Shown here: in pieces, positions 24,824 to 33,656 of the stretch
How positions within the stretch are numbered: position 1 is the first letter of the stretch
Layout of the letters: each line of letters opens with the position of its first letter
Source of the DNA: Alloprevotella sp. oral taxon 473 str. F0040
Lineage (GTDB): Bacteria; Bacteroidota; Bacteroidia; Bacteroidales; Bacteroidaceae
Direction of reading: 5' to 3'
Assembly (NCBI RefSeq): GCF_000318095.2
Contig: NZ_KB290716.1
Coordinates: 280,549-325,730 of the forward strand
DNA: 45,182 bases
Translations under genes and position numbers: made by a program
Notes under the pieces: generated by a model
Database searches by the model: none
Seen by the model: the letters and a program-made list of their open reading frames with translations, nothing else
Told to the model about the DNA's origin: nothing

Positions 24824-26368
24824 ATGACTAAACAAATTATTTTCCGGTTCTTCCCCATTGTGGCAATACTCCTTGGGGTATTCTCTTGTGGAGATGAGCC
24901 AGAAACACCATCATATCCACCAGGCAGCACTTTCAAACGCACCGTGATGGTGTATATGGCTGCGCAAAACACTTTAGGTGCTTCGGGATTTGCACGACAA
25001 GACAGTGCAGAAATGGCAAACGGTATGCGATATCTTCACGCTGGAGAGCGCGTGCTGATGTTTCTCGACGACAATAAACCACCGCGTCTCTACGAGCTGC
25101 GCAAGGGTTTGTCTGCTCCTCGATTAGTAAAAGAATGGAAAGAGGACGTGAACTCTGCCGATCCCAAAACGCTCACCGAATTGCTCACTACGATGCGCAC
25201 GGATTTCACTTCCGAAAGTTATGGTTTGGTACTCTGGAGTCACGCCACGGGGTGGATACCCAGTCCTAAATCTGTGGCGGAAGAGAAGAATAATGTGGCG
25301 ACAACCCACAACATAACAGCTGGCGCAGCAGAGGATTTGGCAAGTCGTGCGGCTTCATCGGTACCAAATGCTTCGTTGCTCACGCGCAATGATTTATGGC
25401 AGCCTGAAAGCACTACAACTGCTGACAACGCTCCAGCCTCTACCACAAGCAAAGAGAACTCCACTTCTCGCAAAAAACCAGCTTTTTCTGCGAAGAGCTA
25501 TGGCATGGACGTGGGTAAGAACGGAAACTGGAATGCTGACGTCGCAGTCTTAGGCGCGCATCCTGATGAAATCAACATTGATGATTTGGGCAAAGCCATC
25601 GCAGCTGCAAATATCCCCCTACGCTTCATCCATATGGACTGTTGCTTGATGAGCGACATCCAAAGTTTCTACGCTTTGCGACACTCAGCTGACTATATCG
25701 CAGCTTCTCCCATTGAGATTTCTGCAATCGGTGGTTTCTATACCGATATGCTCCACTGGGGATATTTCTCCGAAGAAATCAAAGATTTGGGTATCACTTA
25801 TGCCAACTATTACCTTGGCAAAGGCAGTGAACCCTATACAGATAACTTCGGTTTGGTGTTTGCCATCGTACGCTCCGACAAACTGCAGGCGGTGGCAGAG
25901 GCAATGGCAGCGGAATTGCCTCAACATCTCCCAGCCTTGAAAGCGGATGGTTCGAAGAACTTCCCCAACATGACGGAGACACAAACGTATGCTCGCTACT
26001 CTGCACGAAAGTTTTGGCGTCCTCACTACTACGATATGAACGATGCGCTTCGTCGTGCACTGCCTACAGAAAGTTGGCAACGTGTAAAGCGAGCACTAGA
26101 TGCAGCGACAGTGTACAAATTCACCACACCTCGATTTATGACAGGCTTGACTGTGCTTTATCAAGGACAATACGCTGCTGATGTAATAGCAGTGGACGAA
26201 GCCAACTTCTGTGGTATCTCCATGTTTGTGCCACAAGAGACTTACACAGAGCATGCTGTGAGCAACCCTCCTAGCTGGTATCGTGCCTGCCCTCATGGTG
26301 ACTTCAATGAGGAATTCCGCAAAACGGAGTGGTACACCGCTGCTGGATGGAAAGCTGCTGGGTGGTAA
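24824..26368 (+). CDS. Clostripain-family (C11) cysteine peptidase, lipoprotein
   Basis: From ATG 24824 this is 514 aa; the upstream ATG 24785 overlaps the previous gene and would spoil the signal peptide. The lipobox is GVFSC (Cys22). The C11 fold follows: VMVYMAAQNTLG (41-52), catalytic H140 in GLVLWSHATGW, and the D-C-C-L-M motif at 272-276 with C274 as the likely nucleophile. Residues 147-222 are an Ala/Ser/Thr/Asn-rich insert exactly between the His and Cys sub-domains, where clostripain is cleaved. It is probably a cell-envelope protease specific for basic residues, by analogy. It is third in the DUF4230 operon. Confidence 0.85.
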   Translation: MTKQIIFRFFPIVAILLGVFSCGDEPETPSYPPGSTFKRTVMVYMAAQNTLGASGFARQDSAEMANGMRYLHAGERVLMFLDDNKPPRLYELRKGLSAPRLVKEWKEDVNSADPKTLTELLTTMRTDFTSESYGLVLWSHATGWIPSPKSVAEEKNNVATTHNITAGAAEDLASRAASSVPNASLLTRNDLWQPESTTTADNAPASTTSKENSTSRKKPAFSAKSYGMDVGKNGNWNADVAVLGAHPDEINIDDLGKAIAAANIPLRFIHMDCCLMSDIQSFYALRHSADYIAASPIEISAIGGFYTDMLHWGYFSEEIKDLGITYANYYLGKGSEPYTDNFGLVFAIVRSDKLQAVAEAMAAELPQHLPALKADGSKNFPNMTETQTYARYSARKFWRPHYYDMNDALRRALPTESWQRVKRALDAATVYKFTTPRFMTGLTVLYQGQYAADVIAVDEANFCGISMFVPQETYTEHAVSNPPSWYRACPHGDFNEEFRKTEWYTAAGWKAAGW

Positions 26369-26440
26369 TGCTAACAACTTCTGACACATTGCTCTACAAC
26401 CTTTCCGTAGGCTAGAACCAGAATTTGAGCGTGAAAAAAA

Positions 26441-26479
26441 GAAGAGAAAGCGTCGAATAAACTCAACGACTTTCTCTTC
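26441..26479. terminator. Hairpin between the clostripain-like and DedA genes
   Basis: GAAGAGAAAGCGTCG (26441-26455) pairs with CGACTTTCTCTTC (26467-26479) with a small bulge. The plus-strand T-run after it is poor, while an A-run precedes it, so termination of the upstream gene is possible but not clear-cut. Confidence 0.4.
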
Positions 26480-26548
26480 GATTATTCAGACTGTGACAAC
26501 CGAAAATAAAGATTTTCAAAACAAGATATAAATAGGTATATACACAAT

Positions 26549-27205
26549 ATGGGCGAAATCATCGCGTGGGTGCTCAATCACCTCAACTATTGGGTCATCT
26601 TTTTGGGCATGACCATCGAAAGTTCTTTCATCCCCTTCCCATCGGAAGCCGTCATTCCTCCAGCCGCTTGGATGGCAAACAATGGAGCACTCAACATCTT
26701 CTTGGTGGTCATCGTTGCAACCTTAGGAGCTGATGCAGGCGCACTCATCAATTATGGTTTGGCTTACTACCTAGGTCGCCCTGTCATCTACTCGCTAGCA
26801 GACACACGTTGGGCGAAGTTACTCCTCATAGACCGAGAGAGTGTGGAAAAGTCGGAGCGTTTCTTCCGTCATCATGGTGTTATCTCCACGCTCATCGGAC
26901 GTCTAGTGCCAGGGGTTAGACAACTCATCAGCATTCCTGCTGGTTTGTCACGCATGCACCTGGGTAAGTTTATGATTTACACCACACTTGGCGCTGGAGC
27001 TTGGAACATTGTACTCGCTTTCTTGGGTTTTTATCTCATCCCTACCCTCTTCCCCACTGTCACCACGCCCGAACAGGTGATGGAAAAGGCTAATCAATAC
27101 AGCCACATCATCGGGTATATCATTGGTGGAGTGGTGATTTTGGTGCTCATCTACCTTATTTATAAGGTGGCTTCCCACAAATCCAAGAAGCAACCTACTG
27201 CTTAA
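26549..27205 (+). CDS. DedA-family membrane protein
   Basis: A 218-aa inner-membrane protein of the DedA/VTT (SNARE-associated) family. Hallmarks: an early E-x-x-x-P-[F/S]-P stretch (ESSFIPFPSEAVIPPAAW, about 24-41), an A-x-x-G-x-x-x-G-region (ATLGADAGALINY), and the GRLVPGVRQLISIPAG segment (about 117-132) followed by G-x-x-x-W. DedA proteins act in undecaprenyl-phosphate or phospholipid flipping and in membrane homeostasis. Length is normal. It starts about 180 bp after the clostripain-like gene and ends 21 bp before aroA. Confidence 0.9.
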   Translation: MGEIIAWVLNHLNYWVIFLGMTIESSFIPFPSEAVIPPAAWMANNGALNIFLVVIVATLGADAGALINYGLAYYLGRPVIYSLADTRWAKLLLIDRESVEKSERFFRHHGVISTLIGRLVPGVRQLISIPAGLSRMHLGKFMIYTTLGAGAWNIVLAFLGFYLIPTLFPTVTTPEQVMEKANQYSHIIGYIIGGVVILVLIYLIYKVASHKSKKQPTA

Positions 27206-27226
27206 TCTCTCCTTTCTGCCTTCGCG

Positions 27227-28699
27227 ATGAGAGTTGTTCCTAGATTTCCATTGAAACTCAATGCAAGTCTTGCTCTTCCCACGAGCAAGAGTCTCTGCGC
27301 GCGCGCTTTGGTGATCAATCATCTCTGCGAACAACCCGTCCACCTCGAAGGTTTGTCAGACTGCGACGACACGCAAGCCATCCTCCAAGGCTTGGAAGCA
27401 CTCCGCAACTCGGAGGATACTCCACTTCGCGTGGACGTTGGTGCAGCCGGCACTGCGATGCGCTTCCTCACCGCGCTATTTGCAGCCACCCCTCAGCTCG
27501 ATGTGCTGATTACGGGTAGTCAGCGCATGAAGGAACGTCCCATCGGCGCGCTCGTCACTGCACTTCAGGCGGCAGGAGCTGACATAAGCTATGTGGAAAA
27601 GGAGGGGTATCCTCCTTTGCGCATCCGAGGTAAACAACTCAAAGGTGGAAAGATAGCCCTCCCTTCTAATATCAGTTCGCAATATGTAAGTGCGCTCCTA
27701 ATGATCGCCCCCACGATGCGCGACGGACTGCACCTAGAGTTGGTGGGAAAAGTGGCTTCAGCTCCCTACATTCGCATGACGATACAGGTGATGAAAGCCT
27801 TTGGCGTGGAAGCAAAGTGGGAAAACAATCTCATCAGCATAGAAAGTGGTCAGCGATACGTTCGCACGCTCTCCCCACGCTGCGGAACTACTGAGGAAAC
27901 AGAACAAGCAGCGTCCTACGCCATTGAAAGCGATTGGAGCGCAGCTTCTTACTGGTACGAAATTGTTGCACTACATCCTGACAAAGCTGCGAGAGTCTTA
28001 CTACGAGGACTGAGAGAAACCAGTGAACAAGGCGACTCCGTCTGCGCAAGATGGTTTGAAGCACTCGGAGTGACGACAACTTTCACCGCAGAAGGAGCTA
28101 TTTTGGAAAAATCATCCATCTCTCCGCAAGCTCAAAGCAAGAATGATAGTAGCTTATCGAAAGGCAACACACATTCTTTGCAAACTGATGATAACTTCTC
28201 CGAAAGCAACGAGTGTTTATCGAAAATAGATTGTAGATTATCGCAAGCAACTAGTAACTCATCGCAAGCCATTTGCCATTCATCGCAAACTAATCATTCT
28301 TCCTGCAAGGATGCCACTCCCCTCTTGCTAGATTTCACGGCAGCTCCCGACCTCGCTCAAACTTTTGTGGTCACTTGCGCTCTGCTCTCACGCCCCTTCC
28401 ATTTCAAAGGTTTGGAGAGTTTACGCATCAAAGAGACTGATCGCATCGTAGCCCTCATAGCAGAACTGCAGAAATTGGGCAAGCACATCGAAGCAATCGG
28501 GGAAGGAGAACTTCGATATACGGCTCAAAACGACAGTTCTCCTACACAACCCATCACGATAGCCACCTACGACGATCACCGCATGGCACTAGCCTTCGCT
28601 CCAGCAGCGTTGCTTTTTCCACAGCTCTCCATTGAGCATCCAGAAGTAGTGGCAAAATCCTATCCCCATTATTGGGAACATCTCTCCGAATTACACTAA
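27227..28699 (+). CDS. aroA: 3-phosphoshikimate 1-carboxyvinyltransferase (EPSP synthase) with heptad-repeat insert
   Basis: A 490-aa enzyme of the shikimate pathway (phosphoenolpyruvate plus shikimate-3-phosphate to EPSP). Motifs: PTSKSLCARALV (19-30), DVGAAGTAMRFLTA (about 64-77), TGSQRMKERPIGALV, SNISSQYVSALL, SDWSAASYW, LRIKETDRIVAL (about 399-410) and DDHRMALAF near the end. It is about 60-70 aa longer than usual because residues 297-366 are a Ser-rich tract of 7-residue units (for example SKIDCRL, SQATSNS), coded by a DNA repeat of exactly 21 nt. The tract falls before the conserved DFTAAPDLAQ strand, probably in a surface loop, and all core motifs are intact, so the enzyme is likely active. 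Confidence 0.93.
   Translation: MRVVPRFPLKLNASLALPTSKSLCARALVINHLCEQPVHLEGLSDCDDTQAILQGLEALRNSEDTPLRVDVGAAGTAMRFLTALFAATPQLDVLITGSQRMKERPIGALVTALQAAGADISYVEKEGYPPLRIRGKQLKGGKIALPSNISSQYVSALLMIAPTMRDGLHLELVGKVASAPYIRMTIQVMKAFGVEAKWENNLISIESGQRYVRTLSPRCGTTEETEQAASYAIESDWSAASYWYEIVALHPDKAARVLLRGLRETSEQGDSVCARWFEALGVTTTFTAEGAILEKSSISPQAQSKNDSSLSKGNTHSLQTDDNFSESNECLSKIDCRLSQATSNSSQAICHSSQTNHSSCKDATPLLLDFTAAPDLAQTFVVTCALLSRPFHFKGLESLRIKETDRIVALIAELQKLGKHIEAIGEGELRYTAQNDSSPTQPITIATYDDHRMALAFAPAALLFPQLSIEHPEVVAKSYPHYWEHLSELH
28115..28324 (+). repeat. In-frame 21-bp repeat tract inside aroA
   Basis: Ser-type codons recur every 21 nt at 28115, 28136, 28157, 28178 (Leu), 28199, 28220, 28241, 28262, 28283 and 28304 (Cys), usually as TCG or TCC followed by AAA, CAA or GAA. 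Units at 28241-28303 share ATCGCAAGC or ATCGCAAAC blocks. The length of 21 keeps the frame. Period and TCG/TCC phase match the intergenic arrays. Confidence 0.85.
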
Positions 28700-28724
28700 A
28701 TATCAAATTCAAAAACCTATCATC

Positions 28725-29159
28725 GTGCTATATCTCATCCTACTTTTAATCTCCCTTGGCATCATTGCTGCTGTGGCTGAAGCCATCCGACAATGGTGGC
28801 TCAGACAAAAAGTGAAGAAAGGCGAACTTGCTGAGATACCCGCCATACAAGAGAATGCTGCAGCAGGCTGTTGCGGACTCCACGAAACCTGTGAATCGGA
28901 AAGCCTCTTGGCAGGAGTAAGCAAGGGTATTGAATATTACGAAGACGAAGAACTCGACCGCTTCAAAGGACGCTCGGGAGAAGACTATAACGATGCCGAA
29001 ATCGAGGAGTTTGCAGACGTCCTCACCACCCTCAAGACAGAAGAGGTGGCTGGTTGGGTGCGCTCATTGCAATTGCGTGAAGTCAATCTTCCCATTGAAC
29101 TCAAAGACGATGTCATCCTCCTTGTGGGAGAACAGCGCGAACTCTCGCACGCTTCGTAA
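28725..29159 (+). CDS. Small conserved membrane protein, function unknown
   Basis: A 144-aa protein with a GTG start. An N-terminal membrane segment (about 2-22, LYLILLLISLGIIAAVAEAI) is followed by a basic stretch, a GCCGLHETCE cysteine cluster (about 45-54) and an acidic helical C-terminus with EYYEDEELDRF, DYNDAEIEEFADVL and 'VAGWVRSLQLREV'. I recognise it as a Bacteroidales protein often found next to aroA, sometimes annotated as a phospholipase without good support. The Cys cluster could bind metal or form disulfides. It starts 25 bp after aroA and is probably co-transcribed. Confidence 0.65.
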   Translation: MLYLILLLISLGIIAAVAEAIRQWWLRQKVKKGELAEIPAIQENAAAGCCGLHETCESESLLAGVSKGIEYYEDEELDRFKGRSGEDYNDAEIEEFADVLTTLKTEEVAGWVRSLQLREVNLPIELKDDVILLVGEQRELSHAS

Positions 29160-29299
29160 ATCACCGCGCTAGCCTCTCACCAGCTTGTAAGTAATCTCAA
29201 ACTCTCCCTTCCTTTGCTGTTTAGAAAGAAAAACTCTTCTTCCAGCCTCACTACGAGAGTGGCATAAGCATCTCGCTTCTTCTACCCTATTATTCCATC

Positions 29300-30115
29300 A
29301 TGCTATCAATCTTTAGCTACACCTTTTTCCAAAATGCCCTACTCGGTGCGCTGCTCTCTAGCGTGCTCTGCGCCTGCATCGGCACCTATGTGGTGACTCG
29401 CCGCTTAGTCATTGCCGGTGGCGGCATGGCGCACGCCTCACTGGGTGGTGTGGGGATGGGCGCATATTGGGGATTCTCCCCCATCTTCGGTGCAGCCTGC
29501 TTTGCCCTCGCCAGTGGTCTCGGCATCGACTGGTTGAGTCGCAAACGCGAAGTGCGCGGCGACAGTGCCATCGCCATGATATGGACACTCGGCATGAGCA
29601 TCGGCATCCTGTTTGCCTATCTTGCCCCTGGTTTTATGACCGACCTCCCCACCTATCTCTTTGGCGACATCCTCAGTATCTCCCATAGCGACCTCCTCGC
29701 CATGGGACTTCTCACCGCAGGCACCCTACTTTTCTTCTTCCTCTTTGAGCGCAGCATCATCACCCTCGCCTACGATCGCGATTTTGCACGCACACAAGGT
29801 TTACCCGTCCGCACTTTAGAAACCATACTCACAGCTCTCACCGCCCTAACCATTGTCGGGTGTTTGCGCATGGTAGGCATCGTCATGGTCATCTCCCTGC
29901 TGTCCATTCCTCAACTTACAGCAGCCGTGTTCACGCGCACCTTCCGAGGCATGATTTTATGGTCTATGGTTGTAGGATTTGCAGACTGTCTAGGCGGTCT
30001 CTCCCTCTCCTATGTTCTCAACGTCCCTTCGGGAGCAGCCATCATCGTAGTGAGCGTAGTGCTTTACTTCGTGGTACGTGCAATAAAAGCCCTATTTCAG
30101 CGTTTTTCTTCATAG
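29300..30115 (+). CDS. znuB: ABC-3 family metal transporter permease (ZnuB-like)
   Basis: A 271-aa integral membrane protein of the ABC-3 family (zinc or manganese uptake permeases ZnuB/MntB). It shows about eight hydrophobic segments and the family stretches GTYVVTRRLVIAGGGMAHASLGGVG (about 27-51), SDLLAMGLLTAG, 'DRDFARTQGLPVRTLE' and 'RMVGIVMVISLLSIPQLTA'. It should pair with an ATPase and a periplasmic binding protein, but neither is next to it: an unrelated small membrane protein is upstream and porW downstream. Metal specificity is not visible in the sequence; the gene symbol is provisional. Confidence 0.85.
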   Translation: MLSIFSYTFFQNALLGALLSSVLCACIGTYVVTRRLVIAGGGMAHASLGGVGMGAYWGFSPIFGAACFALASGLGIDWLSRKREVRGDSAIAMIWTLGMSIGILFAYLAPGFMTDLPTYLFGDILSISHSDLLAMGLLTAGTLLFFFLFERSIITLAYDRDFARTQGLPVRTLETILTALTALTIVGCLRMVGIVMVISLLSIPQLTAAVFTRTFRGMILWSMVVGFADCLGGLSLSYVLNVPSGAAIIVVSVVLYFVVRAIKALFQRFSS

Positions 30116-30127
30116 CGTAGTTTTATC

Positions 30128-30213
30128 CAAAAGGGCTATTAGACCGTAATAGTACTACTTGTTATTGAAAGAATCATTTTTTGTCATCTTCTATTCTCTG
30201 GTTGGGTTTAATC
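30128..30213 (-). mobile_element. Degenerate MITE-like element C
   Basis: ATTAGACCGTAATAGTACTA, TTGTTATTGAAAG and TGTCATCTTCT align in order with the left half of element A at 1012-1132. The far end shows TGGGTTTAA of the terminal repeat. It is more decayed than copies A, B and D. It lies just before the porW-like gene and may hold part of its leader. Confidence 0.5.
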
Positions 30214-30253
30214 TTGCTCTCTAATCTCATCTAAATTTCTATATTTTTCCACG

Positions 30254-33241
30254 TTGAAGCGACTTTTCTATCTCCTTCTCCTGTTATTTGTCGTCACTGC
30301 TTGCAGCACCAGCCGCAACACTGCAACGACACGATGGTGGCAAGCCTTTGTCACCCGCTACAACGTGTATTACAATGCCGCCACAGCCTACCGCGAAGGA
30401 GAAGCTGCCCAACGCAGTGGACTCAAAGACGACTACACGCAGATGTTGCCGCTCTTTGGGGTGGCGTACCCTCAACAACAAAACCTCGGCAAAGGCAACT
30501 TTGAAACGGCAGTGACCAAGTGTGAGAAAGCCATTCAACTACACAGCATCAAAAAACGCCCACAAATCGCTCCCGGTCGCAACGCTTCTCCCCAGCTCAA
30601 AGCCTATCTCTCGCGCAAGGAGTTCAACCCCTTTTTGAAAAATGCGTGGTTGCTCATGGGGAAGTCCCAGTTTCAACAAGGCGACTTCCTTGGTGCCGCC
30701 TCCACTTTTGCCTACATCACCCGCTTCTATGCCCCCGAACCGCTTGTAGTAGCCGAAGCTCGCTTATGGTTGGTGCGTTCGCAAGTGCGCCTCAACTGGA
30801 TGTACGATGCAGAAGATGCCCTCCGCCAAGTGGCCAAGATGGAACTTCCCAAGCGATTGCAGCGCGAGCGCGATTTGACCATGGCAGATTTCCACATCGC
30901 CCAGCAGCAGTATGCCGAAGCCTTGCCCTATCTAGGCCGTGCCGCTCGTCAGGCTTCTCACAATTTCGACCAAGCGCGATGGTATTATCTTTTGGCACAA
31001 GTCAATATGCAATTGGGACGTAAAACAGATGCTTACAATGCCCTCAACCGCTGTCTTGCGCAAAATCCCCCCTATGCTCTAGCCTTCCAAGCGCGCATCT
31101 TGCAGACCGAAGCCCTCACCACGCGACAAAATGTGGCATCCATGCTGCGCCGTCTAGACCGCATGACGAAAGATCCCAACAATGCCGACTATCTCGACCA
31201 AATCTACTACGCACAAGGCAATATCTATATGGCTCAGCGCGACACTACCGCTGCCATAAAATCTTATGAAACGGGAAGATTTCGCGCCACACAGTCCACT
31301 CCTGCCAAGGGCGTATTGTTGAACACTCTAGCCGACATCTACTGGCAACAACAACGCTTCGACAAAGCCCAATCGTGCTACACAGAAGCCATCGGTCTGC
31401 TCGACAAAACGCAGCCATCTTACAACGAAATCCTCCGCCGTTCTGCGATTCTCGACCAACTTGTCCCATCTACCACTATCATTTTTGAGCAAGACTCTCT
31501 GCTCCATCTGGCATCTCTTCCCGAAGCGCAACGCAATGCGGTGATTGATGCCAAAATCACCCAATACAAAAAGGAGCTTGCCGAAGCCAAGAAGGCAAAA
31601 GCAGACAGTGCCCTCCGCGCTGCCCAAGAAAATGAAGGCATAGACCTGCCTCAACGTCCATCGCTCCCCTCTACCCGTCCCAGCAGCAGTGGCGGTGGCT
31701 GGTATTTCTACAACACCCAAGCCGTGCAACAAGGTAAGCAAGCCTTCGCTCGACAATGGGGACGGAGAAAGAACGAGGACGACTGGCGACGTGCCAATCA
31801 CACTGTCGTTGCTGACAACGACCAAAAAGGTTTTGACTACGCAGCCGACGACAGTATCAACAGCCTCCTCCGTCATCGCCGCGATAGCCTCACCTTAGCT
31901 GGCGTGGCACAGCGGGACATCGATACGCAAATCCGCGACTATGCTCAGCAACTGGCAGAGGGCACGTCTGCCGCTCCTGCCGATTCTACTGCAAGCGCAG
32001 GAAAAGCCGACAAAAAGGAGCAAGACCCCACGCAGCGTGCTTATTATCTAGCGCAACTTCCCCTAACGGCTGAAGCCCAACAGGAAGCTCGCAGCAAAAT
32101 TCACGATGCCCTCTTCGAAGCTGGTTTGATAGAGAAAGACGAACTCGAAGATTTCGGTCTGGCTCGCCGCACCCTCCAGCGATTTGTGCGCGAAGCCCCA
32201 AAGCACGATCGTGAGCCCGAAGCCTACTACCACCTCTTCCTCATGGCGCAGCGCACTCAACAACGCGCAGAAGCCGAAAGATTGAAGAACATTCTGGCGC
32301 AGTCTTTCCCCAACTTCCCGATGACACGCGTCATCTCCGATCCAGATTTTGAAAACAACCTTCGCTATGGTCGCGAGCACGAAGACTCACTCTACACGGC
32401 TGCCTATGCTGCTTATCTAGCAGGCAATAAAGCCGAAGTATCACGTCTATTCGATCGCTCGACACAGCAATTTCCCACGGGTGCCAACCGCCCCAAGTTT
32501 ATCTTACTCCATAGTTTGGCGCGCTTGCAAGAGGCACCGCGCGACACACTCCAACGCGAGCTCACCGACTTGGCCAAAGACTACCCCAAATCTGACGTAG
32601 CAGAACTGGCAGGTATGATAGCTCGCGGACTGCAAGAGGGTCGCACCATCGGGCAAGCCTTCCGTCCCACCGATTTGTGGAATCGCCGACTCAACGATGC
32701 CAAGGTGGAAGCTGCGGCAGCTGGTGAGAGCACGCAGCTCTCCGACGACCGCAACGTGCCCTTCGTTTTCCTCGTGGCCTATCCCACCGATTCGCTCGAC
32801 AACAACAAGGTGCTCTTTGCATTGGCGCAATTCAACATCGAACATTTCACTTCGCGCAATCTAGACATTGCCCAAGAACGTGGCAACGGATTGACTCAAT
32901 TTCGTGTGCAGGGCTTCCGCTCTTTTGCCGATGTGCACCACTATGCGCAACAACTCTATGCGCAAACCAAACTGCGCGGCCTCTTCCGCATGGCGCGCAC
33001 CGAACTCATCAGTGCAAGCAATCTCCGTTTACTCGGCACCGTCATTTCGTTTGAAGACTATCGCAAGTTCTACAACGAACACTTTGCTCCACTCAAGATT
33101 AAGCCCGAACTCCCTCTCGAGTTTGAATCTGATGATGTGCCTAAGCAAATCTACGAAGACGAATTGCCGCAAGGGCAAACCAATCGCAAGGTACAACCTA
33201 AGCAACAGCCCGACGACAACGAATATGAATATGAGGAATAA
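30254..33241 (+). CDS. porW: Type IX secretion TPR lipoprotein PorW/SprE-like
   Basis: A 995-aa protein whose only sensible start is TTG at 30254, giving a clean lipoprotein signal (LLLLFVVTACST, Cys at about 17). The first domain (HYNVYYNA-type 'RYNVYYNAATAYREGE', about 34-50) and the many TPR repeats between 130 and 400 and again after 640 match the SprE/PorW family, which links the PorKN ring to the translocon in type IX secretion. A low-complexity, charged region (about 440-600) separates the TPR blocks. The C-terminal part has a repeated 'VFLVAYPTDS..NKVLFALAQFNIEHF' fold typical of the family. porQ lies about 6 kb away. Confidence 0.82.
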   Translation: MKRLFYLLLLLFVVTACSTSRNTATTRWWQAFVTRYNVYYNAATAYREGEAAQRSGLKDDYTQMLPLFGVAYPQQQNLGKGNFETAVTKCEKAIQLHSIKKRPQIAPGRNASPQLKAYLSRKEFNPFLKNAWLLMGKSQFQQGDFLGAASTFAYITRFYAPEPLVVAEARLWLVRSQVRLNWMYDAEDALRQVAKMELPKRLQRERDLTMADFHIAQQQYAEALPYLGRAARQASHNFDQARWYYLLAQVNMQLGRKTDAYNALNRCLAQNPPYALAFQARILQTEALTTRQNVASMLRRLDRMTKDPNNADYLDQIYYAQGNIYMAQRDTTAAIKSYETGRFRATQSTPAKGVLLNTLADIYWQQQRFDKAQSCYTEAIGLLDKTQPSYNEILRRSAILDQLVPSTTIIFEQDSLLHLASLPEAQRNAVIDAKITQYKKELAEAKKAKADSALRAAQENEGIDLPQRPSLPSTRPSSSGGGWYFYNTQAVQQGKQAFARQWGRRKNEDDWRRANHTVVADNDQKGFDYAADDSINSLLRHRRDSLTLAGVAQRDIDTQIRDYAQQLAEGTSAAPADSTASAGKADKKEQDPTQRAYYLAQLPLTAEAQQEARSKIHDALFEAGLIEKDELEDFGLARRTLQRFVREAPKHDREPEAYYHLFLMAQRTQQRAEAERLKNILAQSFPNFPMTRVISDPDFENNLRYGREHEDSLYTAAYAAYLAGNKAEVSRLFDRSTQQFPTGANRPKFILLHSLARLQEAPRDTLQRELTDLAKDYPKSDVAELAGMIARGLQEGRTIGQAFRPTDLWNRRLNDAKVEAAAAGESTQLSDDRNVPFVFLVAYPTDSLDNNKVLFALAQFNIEHFTSRNLDIAQERGNGLTQFRVQGFRSFADVHHYAQQLYAQTKLRGLFRMARTELISASNLRLLGTVISFEDYRKFYNEHFAPLKIKPELPLEFESDDVPKQIYEDELPQGQTNRKVQPKQQPDDNEYEYEE

Positions 33242-33270
33242 GTGCACCAGTGCGTGAACTCAACTCACCA

Positions 33271-33310
33271 ACGAGGAACCTCTACGCCGAGTGTTCCTCG
33301 TTTCCTCTTT
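33271..33310 (+). terminator. Intrinsic terminator of porW
   Basis: ACGAGGAAC (33271-33279) and GTTCCTCGT (33293-33301) form a perfect 9-bp stem followed by TTCCTCTTT. It lies 29 bp after the porW stop and 20 bp before the mazG start, so termination may be partial. Confidence 0.6.
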
Positions 33311-33329
33311 AACCCCAAAAACTCAATAT

Positions 33330-33656
33330 ATGACTCTCCAAGAAGCTCAAAATCAAGTGGACGAATGGATACGCACCTATGGTGTTCGCTATTTTTCCGA
33401 ACTCACCAATATGGCAGTTCTCACCGAAGAAGTGGGAGAACTGGCGCGTGTGATGTCGCGCCGCTATGGTGACCAATCTTTCAAAGCTGGAGAAAATCAA
33501 GATCCAGCCGATGAAATGGCCGATGTGCTGTGGGTGCTCCTCTGCCTCGCCAATCAGACTGGGGTGAATCTCACAGAAGCCTTTCAGAAAAATCTTGAGA
33601 AGAAAACCAAACGCGACCACGATCGTCATCATAACAACCCCAAACTCCAATCATGA
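33330..33656 (+). CDS. MazG-family nucleotide pyrophosphohydrolase
   Basis: From ATG 33330 this is 108 aa; an upstream ATG at 33291 lies in the terminator region and adds an unlikely leader. The single MazG-type domain has EEVGELARVM (about 31-40) and DEMADVLWVLL (about 64-74), the E-x-x-E and E-x-x-D metal-binding motifs. It should hydrolyse nucleoside triphosphates to monophosphates as a house-cleaning enzyme. The size is that of the small MazG/RS21-C6 type, not the two-domain MazG. It overlaps the SDR gene by 4 bp (ATGA). Confidence 0.88.
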   Translation: MTLQEAQNQVDEWIRTYGVRYFSELTNMAVLTEEVGELARVMSRRYGDQSFKAGENQDPADEMADVLWVLLCLANQTGVNLTEAFQKNLEKKTKRDHDRHHNNPKLQS

